Shown piece after piece: positions 61,803-64,000 of a stretch of 64,000 nt of DNA (positions are counted from its first letter, which is position 1; every line of letters begins with the position of its first letter). This DNA comes from Chrysoperla carnea (taxonomy: Eukaryota; Arthropoda; Insecta; Neuroptera; Chrysopidae), in assembly GCF_905475395.1 (NCBI RefSeq), contig NC_058338.1, positions 77,511,435 to 77,575,434 of the forward strand, written 5' to 3'. The translations under genes and the position numbers were made by a program. Under the pieces are notes generated by a model that saw nothing but the letters and a program-made list of their open reading frames with translations, made no database searches and was not told the origin of the DNA.

Positions 61803-64000
61803 TGAAATGAATAAACTGGGAATAGTTTTAAATTTATTTATTCATATTCATATACTTAGATCGCACGTAACGAGTACAGTTAAGTTTGTTCACTCATTTT
61901 ACTCAGCGGTGAATTTTTATCTGGTCAGATAACCAAGGCGTTTCACTTTTGATTCTCGATCACGCAGAATTAGTTGATTACTTGGAAAGGGCATATGGGT
62001 ACCGTGCCACTTTGGAGTCTAGGGAAACTTTCTCAATAATAATAATAATAATAACAACAAAAGACCAATACAATGGTGCTTGTTTCGTCAAATAAACGAT
62101 AAGTCAAAATAGACTAAAAAAAAGATGAAAAAGAATTTACAAGTGAAATTTACAATAATTTCAAAAAAAAAGACAAATTTTCGAATACGGAATCCTTAAC
62201 TAGCACTTGAAACATAGCTAAGAACACTCTCCATTAAAATACTTTTCAAACGAAAGAAATAAAATCAAAATCAGTTCATTCTTTTAGGCGCTACAATGCC
62301 ACAGACACACGCACATAGCGGTCAAACTTATAACACCCCTTTTTTTATTCGGGGGTTAAAAATCATTCAGGTTATACAAATATAAGTTTGTTAAAAAATC
62401 TTTCAATTTAAAGGTTTTTGTTAACGTACAATATAAAAATAATTGGGCTTAAAATTGATCCTTGTGGAATAGAAAAATTTGGCAATGTTACTAGCTCTGA
62501 TCGTTGATCTTCGAATGAGATAAATTGCCATCGGTCACTAAGATAGCTTTCACCACGGATACTCATTCTTTCCAGTTTGTGTAGTAAAATATCGTGGATA
62601 AGTGACGTATTGTATCAAAAGCCTTTCTCAGATTGCCAATGGTGTACTTCTACTCACCAAGGGCTCTGACTAAGCACAGTCTCACCACTATAGGTACACT
62701 TTTCGTGCAATCTAGAGATCAGTTTATGTTCTAATACTGATAATTAGTGATGTATCTAAAGTGATAAGAGTATCATATAATTCCAGTATGCATCGAAGCA
62801 AGTTTTATTTAATTCTAGCGGTATGAGAATTATAATTTCATGTCCTAAGGTGTGACACTCCAGACACAATTTAAAATTTTAATAGAAAACAATATAATAT
62901 CCATGGTAAAAACAAAACTGCTCATCTCTGACGTTTTCGATTGTAAAAAAACTGACTAATGTAAGAAATTCATTTCAACACGTAGGTATAATTTCAAATA
63001 TTAGAGCTTGAATATCTCGAAAACATGTCATTTTTTTTTTTAGTTGATGCCAATGATGACATATATTTTTTTTACGTTAATGTTTTAAATATTTAATTGT
63101 ATTGTAAACTTGATGTAGGTACAGCCATTTAGACGTTTTATTAAATAATTATTTTATTTTCTACAATAAATAAGTATATTCATTTAATAAATTTATAACA
63201 ACATTGATTTTTCGTTCAATTATTTTCCTGATTCACTTTTTAAAATAAAATTGATATAATAGGGAATATTCATGAAATTTAAATTTTAATGACTGGACAG
63301 TTCAACTAAAACATTATTTTAGTAATTCATATCTTTTTAATTACTTAAAATTAATTAATAAAAGTGAAAATTCTATTCTACGCATGACAGGCTTATGTGA
63401 AAGGGGCGTTTGAGACAACCCCTCTCGTGCTAACGAGCCCTTTTGATTAGGTGATAAATTTTGTTTTCTAAAAAAAAGTTTGCTAAAAATAAAAGCAAAT
63501 TTAAGTAATTATGGCGTAATAACTTGGAAAATAATCATAAAAATCTTTGAAGATATAGTAATAATATGGTGTTTTAGTTCTGTTTCTTAATACGTTGCAT
63601 CATAGCGGCATTGTACAAGTTTCGCTAAATAAAAATTCTTAATTTTTCCCTTGGTTATTATGGATTTAACGTAACACTCAAGTTAACTGTACATTTATTT
63701 TAATTTCTGTAAAAAATTGCCTTAAGCGCAATTATCAGCACCTTATTATGAGAATTTTTAAATCCGGTAAATGTTCCTTCTGGAATTGGTTATTTTTTTT
63801 AGCTATTTGAACTTCAATCATCGGCGGTTTTTTCTTATTCCAACTCAATAGAAATAAGCATTCCATATCAGTAGAAATGAGCATCAAATATAATAAAATT
63901 TGGTACGCACAGTCTGAACACGAAAAATTAAATTAAATTATTAAATTTCCTTGGGTAATTATAGTTTTTTTTATTCAGAAATTTACCTTCATAATAGTGC
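61803..64000. other. Right intergenic stretch
   Basis: Downstream of gene D. It holds a short (aat)n run at 62036-62056, a phrase common at the ends of insect repeats near 62287-62350 (gcgctacaatgccacagaca, then cttataacacccc), a LINE reverse-transcriptase fragment (next entry), and AT-rich sequence to the window end. I see no host gene. Confidence 0.5.
62412..62630 (-). mobile_element. LINE reverse-transcriptase fragment, antisense
   Basis: The minus strand reads KAFDTIRHL (RT motif A, F-D present), and after a frame change KLERMSIRGESYLSDRWQF, ISFEDQRSELVTLPN and IPQGSILSPIIFILYVN (RT motif with PQGS..SP). This is typical of non-LTR (LINE) reverse transcriptases. The usual longer loop between RGES and YLSDR is shortened. 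It is a broken internal fragment; whether it belongs to the same LINE family as the 3' scraps cannot be told. Confidence 0.7.

Noticed and set aside
1-64000. CRISPR arrays, operons or bacterial genes
   Set aside because: Introns, ZAD genes and MITEs show this is insect nuclear DNA; no regularly spaced repeats and no bacterial-type genes.

Overview
The window is nuclear DNA of an insect, AT-rich, with introns and full of short transposons. The clues are ZAD zinc-finger genes (an arthropod family), GT-AG introns with several short introns of about 50-90 bp, insect-type orthologues, and many MITE-like inverted-repeat elements. I cannot fix the order from sequence alone.

Layout, left to right. 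The first 5 kb hold a decayed hAT transposase tail and a repeat family. ATP synthase coupling factor 6 lies at 5.2 kb (+). The complete DNA polymerase epsilon catalytic subunit fills 7.3-22.7 kb (-). It rebuilds as 22 exons with matching phases and 2,263 codons, and its introns carry several foldback elements and one LINE scrap. A one-exon gene resembling the UPF0696/DUF1917 family follows at 23.7 kb (+). A four-exon C2H2 zinc-finger gene lies at 26.7-30.6 kb (-). A repeat-rich spacer leads to the axonemal ruler gene CCDC39 at 35.0-43.8 kb (+, 10 exons, 963 codons).

The right end (44.9-61.8 kb) is a tandem cluster of four ZAD genes, all on +, here called A, B, C and D. A, B and D each have eight exons with the same phases, an N-terminal ZAD and ten C2H2 fingers. 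They probably act as dimerising, DNA-binding nuclear regulators.

Gene C is the unusual one. It keeps the ZAD exon and the small linker exon but has no C2H2 exons. In their place is a long exon encoding a pogo/Tigger-like transposase (psq helix-turn-helix, CENP-B-like helix-turn-helix, DDE domain). The exon sits behind a strong splice acceptor and is in the same phase as the linker exon. The predicted product is a 681-residue ZAD-transposase fusion. Two of the three catalytic aspartates are asparagine, so it looks like a non-cutting DNA binder. This candidate host-transposase fusion is the main discovery lead; RNA evidence is needed to confirm the splice.

The remaining sequence is introns and spacers with at least six copies of one roughly 550-bp repeat family, about ten inverted-repeat elements, and four LINE fragments.
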